DNA of 64,000 nt from NCBI GenBank assembly GCA_024636295.1, contig JAGXHI010000039.1, positions 18,375-82,374 on the forward strand, given 5' to 3'. The stretch is from Desulfuromonadales bacterium. GTDB taxonomy: Bacteria > Desulfobacterota > Desulfuromonadia > Desulfuromonadales > JAGXHI01. Each line of letters starts with the position of its first letter. Positions within the stretch are counted from its first letter, which is position 1. Both the position numbers and the translations under genes were made by a program. Positions 19,003 through 28,623 of the stretch are shown here, piece after piece. The notes beneath the pieces are model-generated. The model saw only the letters and a program-made list of their open reading frames with translations, did no database searches and had not been told where the DNA came from.

Positions 19003-19031
19003 TTGACAATGAACCGACAAAAGCTTATCTA
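19003..19031 (+). promoter_or_regulatory. Sigma-70 promoter for the DUF3015/DUF4105 operon
   Basis: TTGACA at 19003-19008 is followed after exactly 17 bases by TATCTA at 19026-19031. It lies 52 bases upstream of the DUF3015 start and is divergent from the ATPase gene. Confidence 0.65.
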
Positions 19032-19083
19032 TGAGCTTCTCGTTTAGTTTTTATCATTAACAATGAAGAAGGAGAATCATGAA

Positions 19084-19557
19084 ATGAAGAAAGTTCTGGT
19101 AGCTTCCCTGGCTCTTTCACTGCTGACAGCCGGAGCCGGTTCGGCATTAGCCGGGCAGGCAGACAGAAACACCGGATGCGGTCTTGGAACGATGCTTTGG
19201 GAAGGGAAGGCCGATGGGTCGGTGATCTCACAGTCGCTGCAGGCGACCACCAACGGCATTTTCGGCAATCAGACCTTCGGCATCACCTCGGGGACCCTCG
19301 GCTGCGAGCAGCCCGCCAACATCATCAAAAACGATCGCGCCCTGGCCTTCACCCGCGACAATCTTGATGTACTGGCCCGCGACATCGCCTCCGGAGGCGG
19401 TGAAACCCTCGACACTCTGGCCGAACTTCTGGAAGTGCCTGCAGCCAACCGAAGCACCCTCTATCCGCGCCTGCAGGAAAACTTCAACACCATTTTCACC
19501 ACCAGTGAAGATAGCAGCGCTGCGGTTATCGATCGCATCATCAGCATCGCTGGTTAA
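19084..19557 (+). CDS. DUF3015 family periplasmic protein
   Basis: A 157-residue protein; the second ATG is chosen because GAAGGAG lies nine bases upstream. Residues 1-~23 are a signal peptide ending in ALA. The mature part has the DUF3015 pattern: a CGLG near the start, TNGIFGNQTFGITSGTLGC, and a long helical C-terminal half. Members are periplasmic with unknown function. The stop overlaps the next start as TAATG, so it is coupled to the DUF4105 gene, a pairing seen in other proteobacteria. A good promoter lies just upstream. Confidence 0.8.
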   Translation: MKKVLVASLALSLLTAGAGSALAGQADRNTGCGLGTMLWEGKADGSVISQSLQATTNGIFGNQTFGITSGTLGCEQPANIIKNDRALAFTRDNLDVLARDIASGGGETLDTLAELLEVPAANRSTLYPRLQENFNTIFTTSEDSSAAVIDRIISIAG

Positions 19558-21494
19558 TGGCCCCATTGCTTTACCGACTGTCATCCGCCGTGCGGGGCGG
19601 GCCCGGGAAATCACTTTTCCCGGGTCTCGCCCTTTTTCTATGGCTGTGTGTGGCGGCCACGCCCTGTACGGCAAAAGCCCCCCCCCACATCTCGGCGCTT
19701 CTGGACCGCGCCCGGGAGGTGAATCTGCATGCCGACCGCTACTGGCATATTCTTTTGCACTACCGGGGGACGCCTGGAGGAGGAATTGCCAGTCTCATCG
19801 ATGATCCCGCATTCTTCCTGTCCGAAACCGGCAAGCACGACCCGCAAAGCGAACTGGAGGCGACCCTGCGGGCCTTTTTTGAACCGGAAGCGTCTGAAGA
19901 GAACTCGGCCCGATGCCGGTTTCCGGCCCGCTTCGCCTGGCTGAACGACAGGATGGACATTGAGGCGAATCAGCCTCCAGAGATCGCCTGCGAGGAATTC
20001 AAAGAGGCGCTGGAAAAGGTTGCCCCCCGCTCGGCGGTGCTGGTTTTTCCCGGCACCCACATTAACAGCCCGGCTTCCATGTTCGGCCACACCCTGATCA
20101 GCATCGGGGGCCCCTACCAAAGCAAGCTCCTGTCCTACGCTGTCAACTATTCGGCATTTACAGACGAGACAAACGGCTTTGCCTACGCGGCAAAGGGGAT
20201 CTTCGGTCTCTACAAAGGCTATTTCTCCGTCCTTCCTTATTATCAGAAGGTCAGGGAATATGGTGATCTGGAGAGGCGGGACGTCTGGGAGTACCCGCTG
20301 AACCTCGATGAGGCGGAGACGAAACGCATGTTTCTGCACATCTGGGAGCTGCGTGAAATCTATTCGGACTACTTCTTTTTCGATGAAAACTGCGCTTATC
20401 AGCTGCTTTTTCTTCTCGAAGCGGCGCGCCCGTCCCTGCATCTGACGGATCGCACCCGCCCCTGGGTGATTCCCATCGACACGGTGCGGGCCATTCGCGA
20501 AGCTGGACTGATCGAAACGAGCCATTACCGTCCATCCAAGGCAACCCGAATCAGCCGCCTCGCCTTGCAGATGAACAAGACCGAACAGGAGATCGCATTG
20601 CGGGTTCTGGACGGCAGTCTTCCTCCCGATCAGCTGCCGGAGACCGGAATGAGCCCGAAGGCCCTGATCCGGATTCTGGATCTGGCCACCGAATCGGTGG
20701 AATTCAGCTATTTCAAGGAGAAGCTGACCCAGGACGAATACCGCAACCGTTACCTCGCGTTGCTTGCCGCACGCAGCCGTCTCGGTCCTCCCAGTGAGGA
20801 ACCGGACTGGGTCGAGCCCGTGCGCCCCGACCTGGGGCACGGATCCAACCGCTTCAGCCTGGGTGGAGGATTCAGGGATGGCCGCTTTTACCAGCAGTTG
20901 AAAATTCGACCAGCGTACCACGACTTACTCGATGCCGACGCCGGTTATATCGCGGGAGCGCAGATCGATTTCGCCGATCTGGTGCTGCGTTACTATCCCG
21001 AGCGGGAAAAGATCGAACTTTACAATATCAACCTGATCGACATCTTCTCGCTAGCGCCGCGCAACCGTTTTTTCAAGCCGATCTCATGGAAGGTCAGAAC
21101 GGGTTTTCTTCAGAGGCTTTTCGATGACGGCGACGATCATCTGGTCTATCAACTCACCCCTGGCGGGGGCTTCTCCTACGGGAATAAGGACGCTCTCGTT
21201 TATACCATGATCGAAACGGAACTGCTGGTCTCGGGGCGGTTCCGCGACAGTTTCGCATTCGGAGTCGGCGGTTCTGTCGGTGCTTTGGTGAAAATCGGGA
21301 ATCGCTGGAAGGTGCATGCCGCGGTCCGGCATCTCTGGCACGAAATCGGCGATCCTCACCGGGGCCTGGAGATGAGGCTCGACCAGGCTCTTGTGACCGG
21401 AACCGCCAGCAGCGTCAACCTGAGCGTCTTGAGAGAACGGATTTATGATCATTCCGCCACCGATGTCGGTGTCACCTGGAATCTCTTCTGGTAG
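19557..21494 (+). CDS. DUF4105 (Lnb N-terminal-like) envelope protein
   Basis: A 645-residue protein starting in a TAATG overlap with the previous stop. A hydrophobic signal segment (about 20-38) is followed by Cys-containing sequence, so it is exported. Residues ~150-330 hold the DUF4105 core with HINSPASMFGHTLI, NYSAF, a KGYFSVLPYY strand and FDENCAYQLLFLLE; the His and Cys resemble the papain-like/NlpC-type catalytic pair proposed for this family. The C-terminal ~230 residues are beta-rich and may be an outer-membrane barrel. It probably acts with the DUF3015 partner in the periplasm or outer membrane. The substrate is unknown. Confidence 0.75.
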   Translation: MAPLLYRLSSAVRGGPGKSLFPGLALFLWLCVAATPCTAKAPPHISALLDRAREVNLHADRYWHILLHYRGTPGGGIASLIDDPAFFLSETGKHDPQSELEATLRAFFEPEASEENSARCRFPARFAWLNDRMDIEANQPPEIACEEFKEALEKVAPRSAVLVFPGTHINSPASMFGHTLISIGGPYQSKLLSYAVNYSAFTDETNGFAYAAKGIFGLYKGYFSVLPYYQKVREYGDLERRDVWEYPLNLDEAETKRMFLHIWELREIYSDYFFFDENCAYQLLFLLEAARPSLHLTDRTRPWVIPIDTVRAIREAGLIETSHYRPSKATRISRLALQMNKTEQEIALRVLDGSLPPDQLPETGMSPKALIRILDLATESVEFSYFKEKLTQDEYRNRYLALLAARSRLGPPSEEPDWVEPVRPDLGHGSNRFSLGGGFRDGRFYQQLKIRPAYHDLLDADAGYIAGAQIDFADLVLRYYPEREKIELYNINLIDIFSLAPRNRFFKPISWKVRTGFLQRLFDDGDDHLVYQLTPGGGFSYGNKDALVYTMIETELLVSGRFRDSFAFGVGGSVGALVKIGNRWKVHAAVRHLWHEIGDPHRGLEMRLDQALVTGTASSVNLSVLRERIYDHSATDVGVTWNLFW

Positions 21495-21530
21495 GGCGCG
21501 TCACGCGCGGGATGACAAGAGGATTTTAAA

Positions 21531-23762
21531 TTAATCCACTTCCATATCCCCAAAGTTAAGCGTCATAAGAAGCTCCATCCTGTCTCCGGTTCTTTCGATG
21601 ATTTCGTCTTCAGGCCTCTCCGCCAGATTTTCTCCGGCTGCCTCCTTGACGCAAGCGATCGAATTCATCATGTGCTCTATAAATTTACCGGTCGACATCA
21701 CCTCTCCGTACATTCTGCTGAAGGAGTAGATGCAAATCCCTTCACCTTCAATTTCTCTTGCTAACCTGATCGCCTCCTGGATATATCTCAGAACCTTTCT
21801 GGCCAGCCCTACGGTCCGCACGGGAAAGTAGTCCCACAACATGACGGCGCCGGTAAAGCTGATGGTCGGCCGATACGCCTGCAGGGAAACAGAATCGTTA
21901 TGAAATATGGATTTCTTCATGATCAGTCTCTCCAGCAGATCCTGTTGCTCTTTTGTCGGATTTTCACTTAGGAAGTAGCCCCGTTGACGAAAAAGATTTG
22001 CTGTCTGCTCCTGGATCAGTTCGCTTTTTCCTGAGAGCCGGCCGCTTTCGGTGAGAATCTTCTCGTCTGCCCGCACAAGGGCCTTTAGCACCCGGACGCT
22101 GCCCAGCAGATAAAAAGACCGGATGCCTGAAGGCGATACGGTCATCCCCTTCTCAAACAGATCCTCGGCCTTTTCAAGCGATGAAAAGAATATCCGCCCC
22201 GGGACGGCGCCCGGTTCGGAGGCCACTCCTTTGCGTCGGCTCTCCTTCATTGCCGTCAGCGCCCGGGCCAGGCAGGCGATTCCGTATTCACAGTAAAAAT
22301 CCTCGGAGGATCGACTGACGCTGTTTTGCTGCAGATAGGAAGCTTCCTGTTCCGCCATCCTGAAGATGCTTTCGGCGCCGGAGTAGGTCGGAGCATCCAG
22401 GGCCATATCGCGGAAAATAACCATGCGCAGAGTCCTGGCGACCAGGTCTGCCGGATTGATGCTCAAAACGATACGCAGGATTTCAATGGCTTCGGGGAAT
22501 CGCCGCCTGAAATACAGCGTCTTTGCTATCTCGGTGCCCAACAGGGAATTCTGAGGGGATTTAAGGAACTTGATGACGGCATTCCCATGAATTTCACTTT
22601 CAGCGCCTTGTTCGTCCGAGAACCAGAGCGTCTGGTTCAGCATCTTTATTGTTTTTCTGTCATTTTGAAGAATCGGATCTTCGAGCAGGTCGGGAATAAA
22701 ATCGAAATAGATGAAATTCCAGAGTCCGATGACGGACCATATGAAAAGAACTTCTTCGTTGGCGAGGGCTATTTCCGTCGGCTTCTCGCTCAGAATCACC
22801 CGAACATCGTTGATCAACAGATACTGACGGGCATAATCGGAGACACGGATCACCGGATCACCCGCAAGCTTTGCATTGAGCAGGCAGAGAAGGTAACTGT
22901 CCAGGCCGGCGTATTCCCCTGCCACGATGCCGATTGCCAGGAATCTTTTTTTGGTGCAGTAATCGGATAATGCCCAGCGAATGGCCATGTGGTGAGCCAG
23001 GGAAACAGCGCTTTTGAGGCTTTGCCGATAGGGCGCAAGGCCTGTTCCTCCACCCTCCCGCGGAAAATCGATATAGAAAGTAGTGATATTGTAAGATCGG
23101 ATTTTGCCGGACGAACGACGAACCGAAACATCAAACCCTTTATCGAAATAATCCCTCAGAGCTCTTTTCAACCACCCAACCACGTTTTGATCAATGAAAT
23201 CCCCACGGCTGGAAAGAGAAAAACCGACCCTGACCCCATCATTGAAGTGTTCGATCGCCCTGTTTTCATTGCATAGACGGACCAGCGTATCGTAATTCCA
23301 CCTCCGTCCCAATTCCCCCCGCTCGTGCCCGATCCAGAAAGCAAGACTCCTTAGAACATTTTGTTTGTAGAGCGTGTCCGCTGGCTCTTTTTTCAGACGG
23401 GTAAGCATCGAGTTGCTCACTTTGGGCAAGTCGATCTGTTCTTCCTCAATCAGGGAATTGATCCGATCAGTCCATGCCCGCACGGAGATCTTCAGGTTCA
23501 GCAGCTCTTCCTTGCTATGCAGGACCTCTTCGAATGTCAGGTTGCCCGGGACGTCTTCTTCCGTTTCCTCAACGGATCTGCCCTGAATGAACGCAGCCAG
23601 GCTTTCCCTGTCCCTGGATCCGATCAGGCGTTTTCTTTTCCCAAATTCGACAAAGGATTCCGCAACGGAAATACCATCACTGCTGGCGGCAAATTGATGA
23701 AAAGCTTCGGACGTCGGAAACACCGCCAGAAGAGCATTGGACGCTTTTTCCCTGTTTTCCAT
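21531..23762 (-). CDS. Unrecognised 743-aa soluble protein, helical-repeat C-terminus
   Basis: The ATG at 23762 has AGGAGG eight bases upstream. No signal peptide, membrane segment or known catalytic motif is visible. Residues ~30-300 are mixed alpha/beta with FYIDFPREGGGTGLAPYRQ and a stretch of hydrophobic strands around 270-330. From ~370 on the protein is almost all helical, with pairs such as AKTLYFRRRFPEAIEILRIVLSINP, typical of TPR-like solenoids. It stands alone, convergent with the DUF4105 gene. TPR-like solenoids usually hold partners, so a scaffold or sensor role is possible, but I cannot name a function. Confidence 0.7.
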   Translation of the reverse strand: MENREKASNALLAVFPTSEAFHQFAASSDGISVAESFVEFGKRKRLIGSRDRESLAAFIQGRSVEETEEDVPGNLTFEEVLHSKEELLNLKISVRAWTDRINSLIEEEQIDLPKVSNSMLTRLKKEPADTLYKQNVLRSLAFWIGHERGELGRRWNYDTLVRLCNENRAIEHFNDGVRVGFSLSSRGDFIDQNVVGWLKRALRDYFDKGFDVSVRRSSGKIRSYNITTFYIDFPREGGGTGLAPYRQSLKSAVSLAHHMAIRWALSDYCTKKRFLAIGIVAGEYAGLDSYLLCLLNAKLAGDPVIRVSDYARQYLLINDVRVILSEKPTEIALANEEVLFIWSVIGLWNFIYFDFIPDLLEDPILQNDRKTIKMLNQTLWFSDEQGAESEIHGNAVIKFLKSPQNSLLGTEIAKTLYFRRRFPEAIEILRIVLSINPADLVARTLRMVIFRDMALDAPTYSGAESIFRMAEQEASYLQQNSVSRSSEDFYCEYGIACLARALTAMKESRRKGVASEPGAVPGRIFFSSLEKAEDLFEKGMTVSPSGIRSFYLLGSVRVLKALVRADEKILTESGRLSGKSELIQEQTANLFRQRGYFLSENPTKEQQDLLERLIMKKSIFHNDSVSLQAYRPTISFTGAVMLWDYFPVRTVGLARKVLRYIQEAIRLAREIEGEGICIYSFSRMYGEVMSTGKFIEHMMNSIACVKEAAGENLAERPEDEIIERTGDRMELLMTLNFGDMEVD

Positions 23763-24177
23763 CGGCAAGTCCTCCTGCAGGGGTGAGATAAAGAAATTGC
23801 CATGCTCCGTCCGGCCTGAGCAGTTGAAACACGGGAGTCGGCGGACAAAAAAACATGGCTATCTGTTTTAGCATAAAACAGTAATTTCCATAAAACAGAA
23901 TAGAATATTGACTGAAAATCATCCCTGTTTAAAGATAAAAAACACCGCTTGTCAAGCCTTCGTGGGCATTACCACAGGAAATTTCCCATTTCTCACAATT
24001 AAAAAGGAAGGACAATTTTCAAATCATTTTAAAACAACGCCTAATTCACGAAGCTGACCCTTCTGGTTCTTTTCCACTGGCGTGAGGCCGCAAGGCACAA
24101 CCTTGTCGGTTCTTCACTCCTGCCCCAATACACATGGTATGGAGGGTATCGTTCACAGGGAAAAAAGGAGAGATACG
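23763..24177. promoter_or_regulatory. Divergent intergenic region with repeated CTGTTTTA half-sites
   Basis: This 415-base gap between the 743-aa gene (-) and the ALDH-ADH gene (+) has no gene. At 23863-23881 an 8-bp inverted repeat CTGTTTTA-GCA-TAAAACAG occurs, and a third TAAAACAG copy sits at 23891-23898. The half-sites lie about 100-135 bases upstream of the minus-strand gene, a plausible operator. The stretch 23900-24060 is AT-rich. Confidence 0.35.
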
Positions 24178-26838
24178 ATGGAACACTACAAATTGTTTAT
24201 CGACGGCGAGTTTGTCGACGCGGCGGATGGCAAGACATTTGTTACCTCCGATCCAGGAAACGAGCAACCCATTGCCACGGTGGCGCAAGCCGGAATAGCC
24301 GATGCGGAAGCGGCGCTGGAAGCGGCACGCCGGGCTTTTGATCACGGCGAGTGGAGCCGGATGAGCCCCACCGCGCGTGCCGCGAAAATTTACGACTTCG
24401 CCGACCATATAACCAAACTTTCATCACGCCTGGCTGTGACCGAGTCCATGGACGGCGGGCACATCATCGGCCTGTCGAAATTCTGGGGCTCCAATGGCGC
24501 CGGCCTGCTGCGCAACCTGGCCCATTACGCAGCCACTAAATTTCCCTGGGAAGAAGAGATTCCCTATTCGGGCAACGTATCCGCCCCGGGCCGCGATTTT
24601 ATTCGCCGTGAGCCGGTTGGGGTCTGCGTGGGAATCGTGCCCTGGAATTTTCCGGCCAGCATGGCTTTCTGGAAAATCTCCCATGCCATCATCATGGGCA
24701 ACAGCATCGTTCTGAAACCGGCGACCCAGACTCCCCTGACAGCGCTCATCATTGCCGAAGCGGCACAGGCAGCGGGGATTCCGAAGGGAGTGGTCAACGT
24801 CATAACCGGCCAGGGGCGAGAAGTGGGGAACGTCCTCTGCACCCATCCGTACGTCGATAAGATTTCCTTTACCGGGAGCACGGAAGTCGGCAGCAACATC
24901 ATGAAAATGGCCGCTGAATCGGTAAAGAAAGTGACCCTGGAGTTGGGGGGCAAGTCAGCCAACATCATCCTCGATGACGCGGATCTCGATGTGGCCGCCA
25001 ATGGCGCGGCTTTCGGCACCTTCTTTCATCAGGGACAGGTCTGTGAATCGGGAACCCGGGTCCTTGTTGCCGCCAGCATTTTCGATGAGTTCGTCGAAAA
25101 GCTGAAAAAACGCACAGAGGAGCTGCGCGTCGGCTATCAATTGCTGCCGACCAGCCATCTCGGACCGCTGGTCAGCGCCCAGCAGCTTGCCACCGTGGAC
25201 AACTACGTCAAGATCGGCAAAGAGGAAGGGGCGAAAGTTCTCACCGGCGGTCAACGGGTGGAGGCGCCCGGGGTCGAAGGCGGTTTCTACTACGCTCCGA
25301 CCATCTTCGTAGATGTCAACAACAAGATGCGGATTGCCCAGGAGGAGATTTTCGGGCCGGTCGTCTCGGTCATCAAGTACGAAAGCGATGAAGAGGCTGT
25401 GGCAATTGCCAACGATTCCATCTATGGACTCGGGGGCGGCGTCTTCTCCAGCAGCAATGCCCGAGCCGAGCGCATCGCCAACCAGATGCGCACCGGAACG
25501 GTCTGGATCAACAATTTCCACGCCTTTGGCGACTTCTGTCCTTTCGGTGGATACAAGCAGTCGGGTTTCGGACGGGAAATGGGCCATTCCGGCCTTTCCG
25601 AATTCGTCCAGGTAAAAAGGGTCCACGTGAGCTCTTATGCCGCCGTCGGCAGCAACAACGCCATGTCCATCCTCTCTGATAACAAGGCAAATCCCTACGT
25701 CCAGTACAAATGCCCGACCAATATCATCTCCGGCCACGGCAGCCTGCACGCCATTTACAAGGAAATGATCAAACTGGGAGCCAGAAGAGCGCTGATCCTC
25801 ACCGATCCCGGCGTACGCGGGACGGGTCTGGTCAAGCACGTTGAGGATGCCCTGGTCGATTTCTGTGTCGGGGTCTATGACCAGATCGAGCAGGACTCCT
25901 CTCTCGAAACCGTGGATGCCTCGGTGGAGGCGGCGCGCGGCCTCAACGCCGACTGCATCGTCAGCGTCGGCGGCGGCAGCGTCATCGATACCGCCAAGGC
26001 GGTGTGCGTCACCCTGAAGAACGGCGGCACGTGCAACGATCATATCGCCCTCGCACGGCTGCAGGAGCCGCAAACTCCGCACATCGTCATTCCCACCACC
26101 TCGGGAACCGGAAGCGAGGTAACCAATGCGGCCGTCATCAAGAATAAGGCGGTCGGCCGCAAGGTCTATCTCATCGACCCCTGGATCATGCCCAATACCG
26201 CCATTCTCGATCCCCGCTTCACCCTTGGGCTTCCCCAGGGGCTGACGGTCACCACGGCCATGGACGCCATGACCCATGCCATCGAAGCCCTGACCAGTAC
26301 GCGCTCCCAGCCGATCTGCGACGGTCAGGCTCTCCAGGCCATTCGTCTGATCAGGGAAAACCTGCCGAAAGTCGTGGCCAATCCCGGTGATGAGCAAGGG
26401 CGCCTCAACCTGCAGCTGGCGGCCACCATGGCCGGCTGGGCGTTCACCATCGCCCAGGTCGGGCTTGCCCATGCGATGGCCCATACCCTGGGCGCCCTTC
26501 ACAATGTTCCCCATGGCGCCGCGTGCGGAGTAGTCCTGCCCAAGGTCATGCGTTTCAACGTGGATGCCGCCTCGGGCAAACTCGCCCTTGCCGCCCAGGC
26601 GCTGGGGGTCAACACCATCGGAATGGATGAGCGGACCGCGGCTCTCGCCGCAGCCGATGCCATCGAAGCCTTCATGAAGGAAGTGGGCCATCCGGAGAAG
26701 CTGCGCGATGTGGGAATCACGGAGCAGGCCCTGAACATGTGCGCTCTGCATGCCACAGGGGATGCGGCGGCTCTTTTCAATGCACGGGGAGTGAAACATC
26801 CCGACGAAGTATTTGAACTCTATCAGCAGGCCTATTAA
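24178..26838 (+). CDS. Fused aldehyde dehydrogenase / iron-type alcohol dehydrogenase
   Basis: An 886-residue protein; the ATG has AAGGAG seven bases upstream. Residues ~1-490 form a classical NAD(P)-dependent ALDH: PWNFPAS, GSTEVGS, base Glu255 in LELGGKS, nucleophile Cys289 in GQVCESG. Residues ~500-886 form a group-III Fe-dependent ADH with GGGSVIDTAKA, TTSGTGSEVTN and the metal histidines of GLAHAMAHTLGALHNVPHG. AdhE has a similar order, but its ALDH half is the CoA-acylating type; this half looks like the acid-forming type. It could oxidise an alcohol to a carboxylate through a channelled aldehyde or dismutate an aldehyde. It lies upstream of a TRAP transporter. Confidence 0.85.
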   Translation: MEHYKLFIDGEFVDAADGKTFVTSDPGNEQPIATVAQAGIADAEAALEAARRAFDHGEWSRMSPTARAAKIYDFADHITKLSSRLAVTESMDGGHIIGLSKFWGSNGAGLLRNLAHYAATKFPWEEEIPYSGNVSAPGRDFIRREPVGVCVGIVPWNFPASMAFWKISHAIIMGNSIVLKPATQTPLTALIIAEAAQAAGIPKGVVNVITGQGREVGNVLCTHPYVDKISFTGSTEVGSNIMKMAAESVKKVTLELGGKSANIILDDADLDVAANGAAFGTFFHQGQVCESGTRVLVAASIFDEFVEKLKKRTEELRVGYQLLPTSHLGPLVSAQQLATVDNYVKIGKEEGAKVLTGGQRVEAPGVEGGFYYAPTIFVDVNNKMRIAQEEIFGPVVSVIKYESDEEAVAIANDSIYGLGGGVFSSSNARAERIANQMRTGTVWINNFHAFGDFCPFGGYKQSGFGREMGHSGLSEFVQVKRVHVSSYAAVGSNNAMSILSDNKANPYVQYKCPTNIISGHGSLHAIYKEMIKLGARRALILTDPGVRGTGLVKHVEDALVDFCVGVYDQIEQDSSLETVDASVEAARGLNADCIVSVGGGSVIDTAKAVCVTLKNGGTCNDHIALARLQEPQTPHIVIPTTSGTGSEVTNAAVIKNKAVGRKVYLIDPWIMPNTAILDPRFTLGLPQGLTVTTAMDAMTHAIEALTSTRSQPICDGQALQAIRLIRENLPKVVANPGDEQGRLNLQLAATMAGWAFTIAQVGLAHAMAHTLGALHNVPHGAACGVVLPKVMRFNVDAASGKLALAAQALGVNTIGMDERTAALAAADAIEAFMKEVGHPEKLRDVGITEQALNMCALHATGDAAALFNARGVKHPDEVFELYQQAY

Positions 26839-26842
26839 GAAA

Positions 26843-26873
26843 AGCGGCCGCGGCCCCTGGGGCCGCGGCCGCT
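26843..26873 (+). terminator. Very strong GC hairpin between the dehydrogenase and the TRAP genes
   Basis: An almost perfect inverted repeat: AGCGGCCGCGGCCCC pairs with GGGGCCGCGGCCGCT around one central T. It begins four bases after the stop codon. The tail is pyrimidine-rich but has no clean T run, so it may be a partial terminator or an RNA-stability element separating expression of the two parts. Confidence 0.55.
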
Positions 26874-26978
26874 CCCTCTTCCGCGGGGATGGCCAGAAGA
26901 TAGAGATAAGGAACGGACAGGATCCACTCACCGTGCTCATTTCAATGCGCAAACAAACGATTCGCCAAGGAGGAAAAA

Positions 26979-27968
26979 ATGAAAAGCAGAATCCTGTTTA
27001 CCCTATGCTGCCTTGCTTTGGCACTTACGCTGGCGCCTGTCGGCGCCTCGGCGGAAAAGGAACTCAAGCTCGCCACCTGGGGACCATCGCAGCATTTCAT
27101 CGCCCATGAGAGGGCGGAATGGATCCAGGAAGTCAATGAAAAACTCGCCGGACGCTACAAGATCGTGGATTATCCCGGCGGCCAGCTCTACGGCCCGAGG
27201 GAGATGCACACGGCGGTCGCACGGGGCTCGGTGGACATGGGGCTGGTTCTTACGCCGGCCATGCTCGCGATGGTGCCGATGCTCCAGGGGGTCTACCTCC
27301 CCTTCGCCTTCGACAACCTGGATGAGATTGCCGAAGCCCACACGGGAGAATCCCTGGAGATCATCGAAAAGGCCATGGAAAAGAAACGTCTGAAGCTGAT
27401 TTACACCAGCTACACCGACGGCGTTCAGATGTACAGCGCCAAGGGGAATATCGAGAAGGTCGAGGACTTCAAAGGCCTGCGGGTGCTCTCCACCAGCCCG
27501 ATTTTCTCCGAGATCATCGCCCGTCTCGGCGCCGCGCCCGACACCTCCATCCCGCAGACCGAACAGTACATGGCGCTTCAGAGAGGCGTCGCCGACGCGA
27601 TCGCCAACTCCACCGTGGGCGGCTATTTCCAGAAGTCCCATGAGGTCGCCCCGTATGTGACCCGCATGGACATGAGCTTTGCGACGATTCTGGTCGTCAT
27701 GAACCTGAAGACCTGGGACAGCCTGCCCGAGGACGTTCAGGAGGTTCTGGTCGGCATCGGCAAGGAAAAAGGCGACAAATCCCTGGCCCTGGCCAAGGGC
27801 TGGGAAGCGAAGTTCAAAGGCGAAATGGAAAAGGAAGGCGCCACCATCACCACACTGGATCCCGGCGAGAGGGAGAAAATCAAGGAAGTGAGCCGCGAGG
27901 TCTGGAACAAATGGGCCAGGGACAACGGCAAGGACGCCCAGCGGCTCCTGGAGATCAACCTTAAGTAG
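26979..27968 (+). CDS. dctP: TRAP transporter substrate-binding protein (DctP family)
   Basis: A 329-residue protein with AAGGAGG five bases upstream of the ATG. Residues 1-~24 are a signal peptide ending in SASA. The mature sequence has the DctP fold: LKLATWGP strand, PGGQLYG, GSVDMGLVLTPAM, FKGLRVLS, and the conserved Arg-containing segment around LGAAPDTSIPQTEQYMALQRGVADAI. It captures a carboxylate-type solute in the periplasm and delivers it to DctQM. The solute cannot be named; the ALDH-ADH neighbour hints at a hydroxylated or aldehyde-linked organic acid. Confidence 0.88.
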   Translation: MKSRILFTLCCLALALTLAPVGASAEKELKLATWGPSQHFIAHERAEWIQEVNEKLAGRYKIVDYPGGQLYGPREMHTAVARGSVDMGLVLTPAMLAMVPMLQGVYLPFAFDNLDEIAEAHTGESLEIIEKAMEKKRLKLIYTSYTDGVQMYSAKGNIEKVEDFKGLRVLSTSPIFSEIIARLGAAPDTSIPQTEQYMALQRGVADAIANSTVGGYFQKSHEVAPYVTRMDMSFATILVVMNLKTWDSLPEDVQEVLVGIGKEKGDKSLALAKGWEAKFKGEMEKEGATITTLDPGEREKIKEVSREVWNKWARDNGKDAQRLLEINLK

Positions 27969-28064
27969 GTTCGCAATCACCTCGGTTCATCCGTGTTCTC
28001 GTCGCCATTGAACGGGTCGGCGATCCGATCCGTTCAATGGCTGTTTTACAAAACAGGAATACTC

Positions 28065-28580
28065 ATGCAGACACCCTCCAGAAAGAAATTCATTCTTTTC
28101 CGCTGGATCGACCATACCAGCGACACGGGAGGCTTCGTGGCCGCCCTATGTCTGTTGGCCGTAACGCTGATCATCACCTACGAAGTGTTCATGCGATATC
28201 TTTTTTCCGCGCCGACGACCTGGGTGGGAGAGATCAGCATTTACCTGTGCATGGCCCTGGGCCTTCTCGGGGCGGCATACGCCCTCAAAAGCAACAGCCA
28301 TTTCGCCATTACCCTCGTCGTGCAGAGGCTGACGGCCGGAAAGCGGCGAGGATTGAAGATCGTTACCAACCTGATGGGCATCGCCTACTCCCTTGTATTC
28401 ATCGTCAAGGGCGCGGAAATGGCCAAATTCTCCTACGATATCAACGACGCGAGCACGGGCGTACTGCAGTTTCCCCTGTGGATTCCCTGGACGCTGGTGC
28501 CCATTGGCGGACTTCTGCTGACGTTGCAGTTCATCAACAAGCTGGCCGAGGAAATCCTCGGCGGTCGCGAATCGCATTAG
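28065..28580 (+). CDS. dctQ: TRAP transporter small permease (DctQ family)
   Basis: A 171-residue protein; the ATG follows ACAGGAATACTC. It has four predicted membrane helices (about 20-42, 55-76, 95-117, 138-160), with EVFMRYLF and a GLLGAAYALK segment typical of DctQ. It lies between DctP (97-base gap) and DctM. The short hydrophobic subunit supports the large permease. Confidence 0.82.
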   Translation: MQTPSRKKFILFRWIDHTSDTGGFVAALCLLAVTLIITYEVFMRYLFSAPTTWVGEISIYLCMALGLLGAAYALKSNSHFAITLVVQRLTAGKRRGLKIVTNLMGIAYSLVFIVKGAEMAKFSYDINDASTGVLQFPLWIPWTLVPIGGLLLTLQFINKLAEEILGGRESH

Positions 28581-28623
28581 GAGCCCCCAAGTTTACCACG
28601 TCTCAGAAACTAAAGGTATCATC

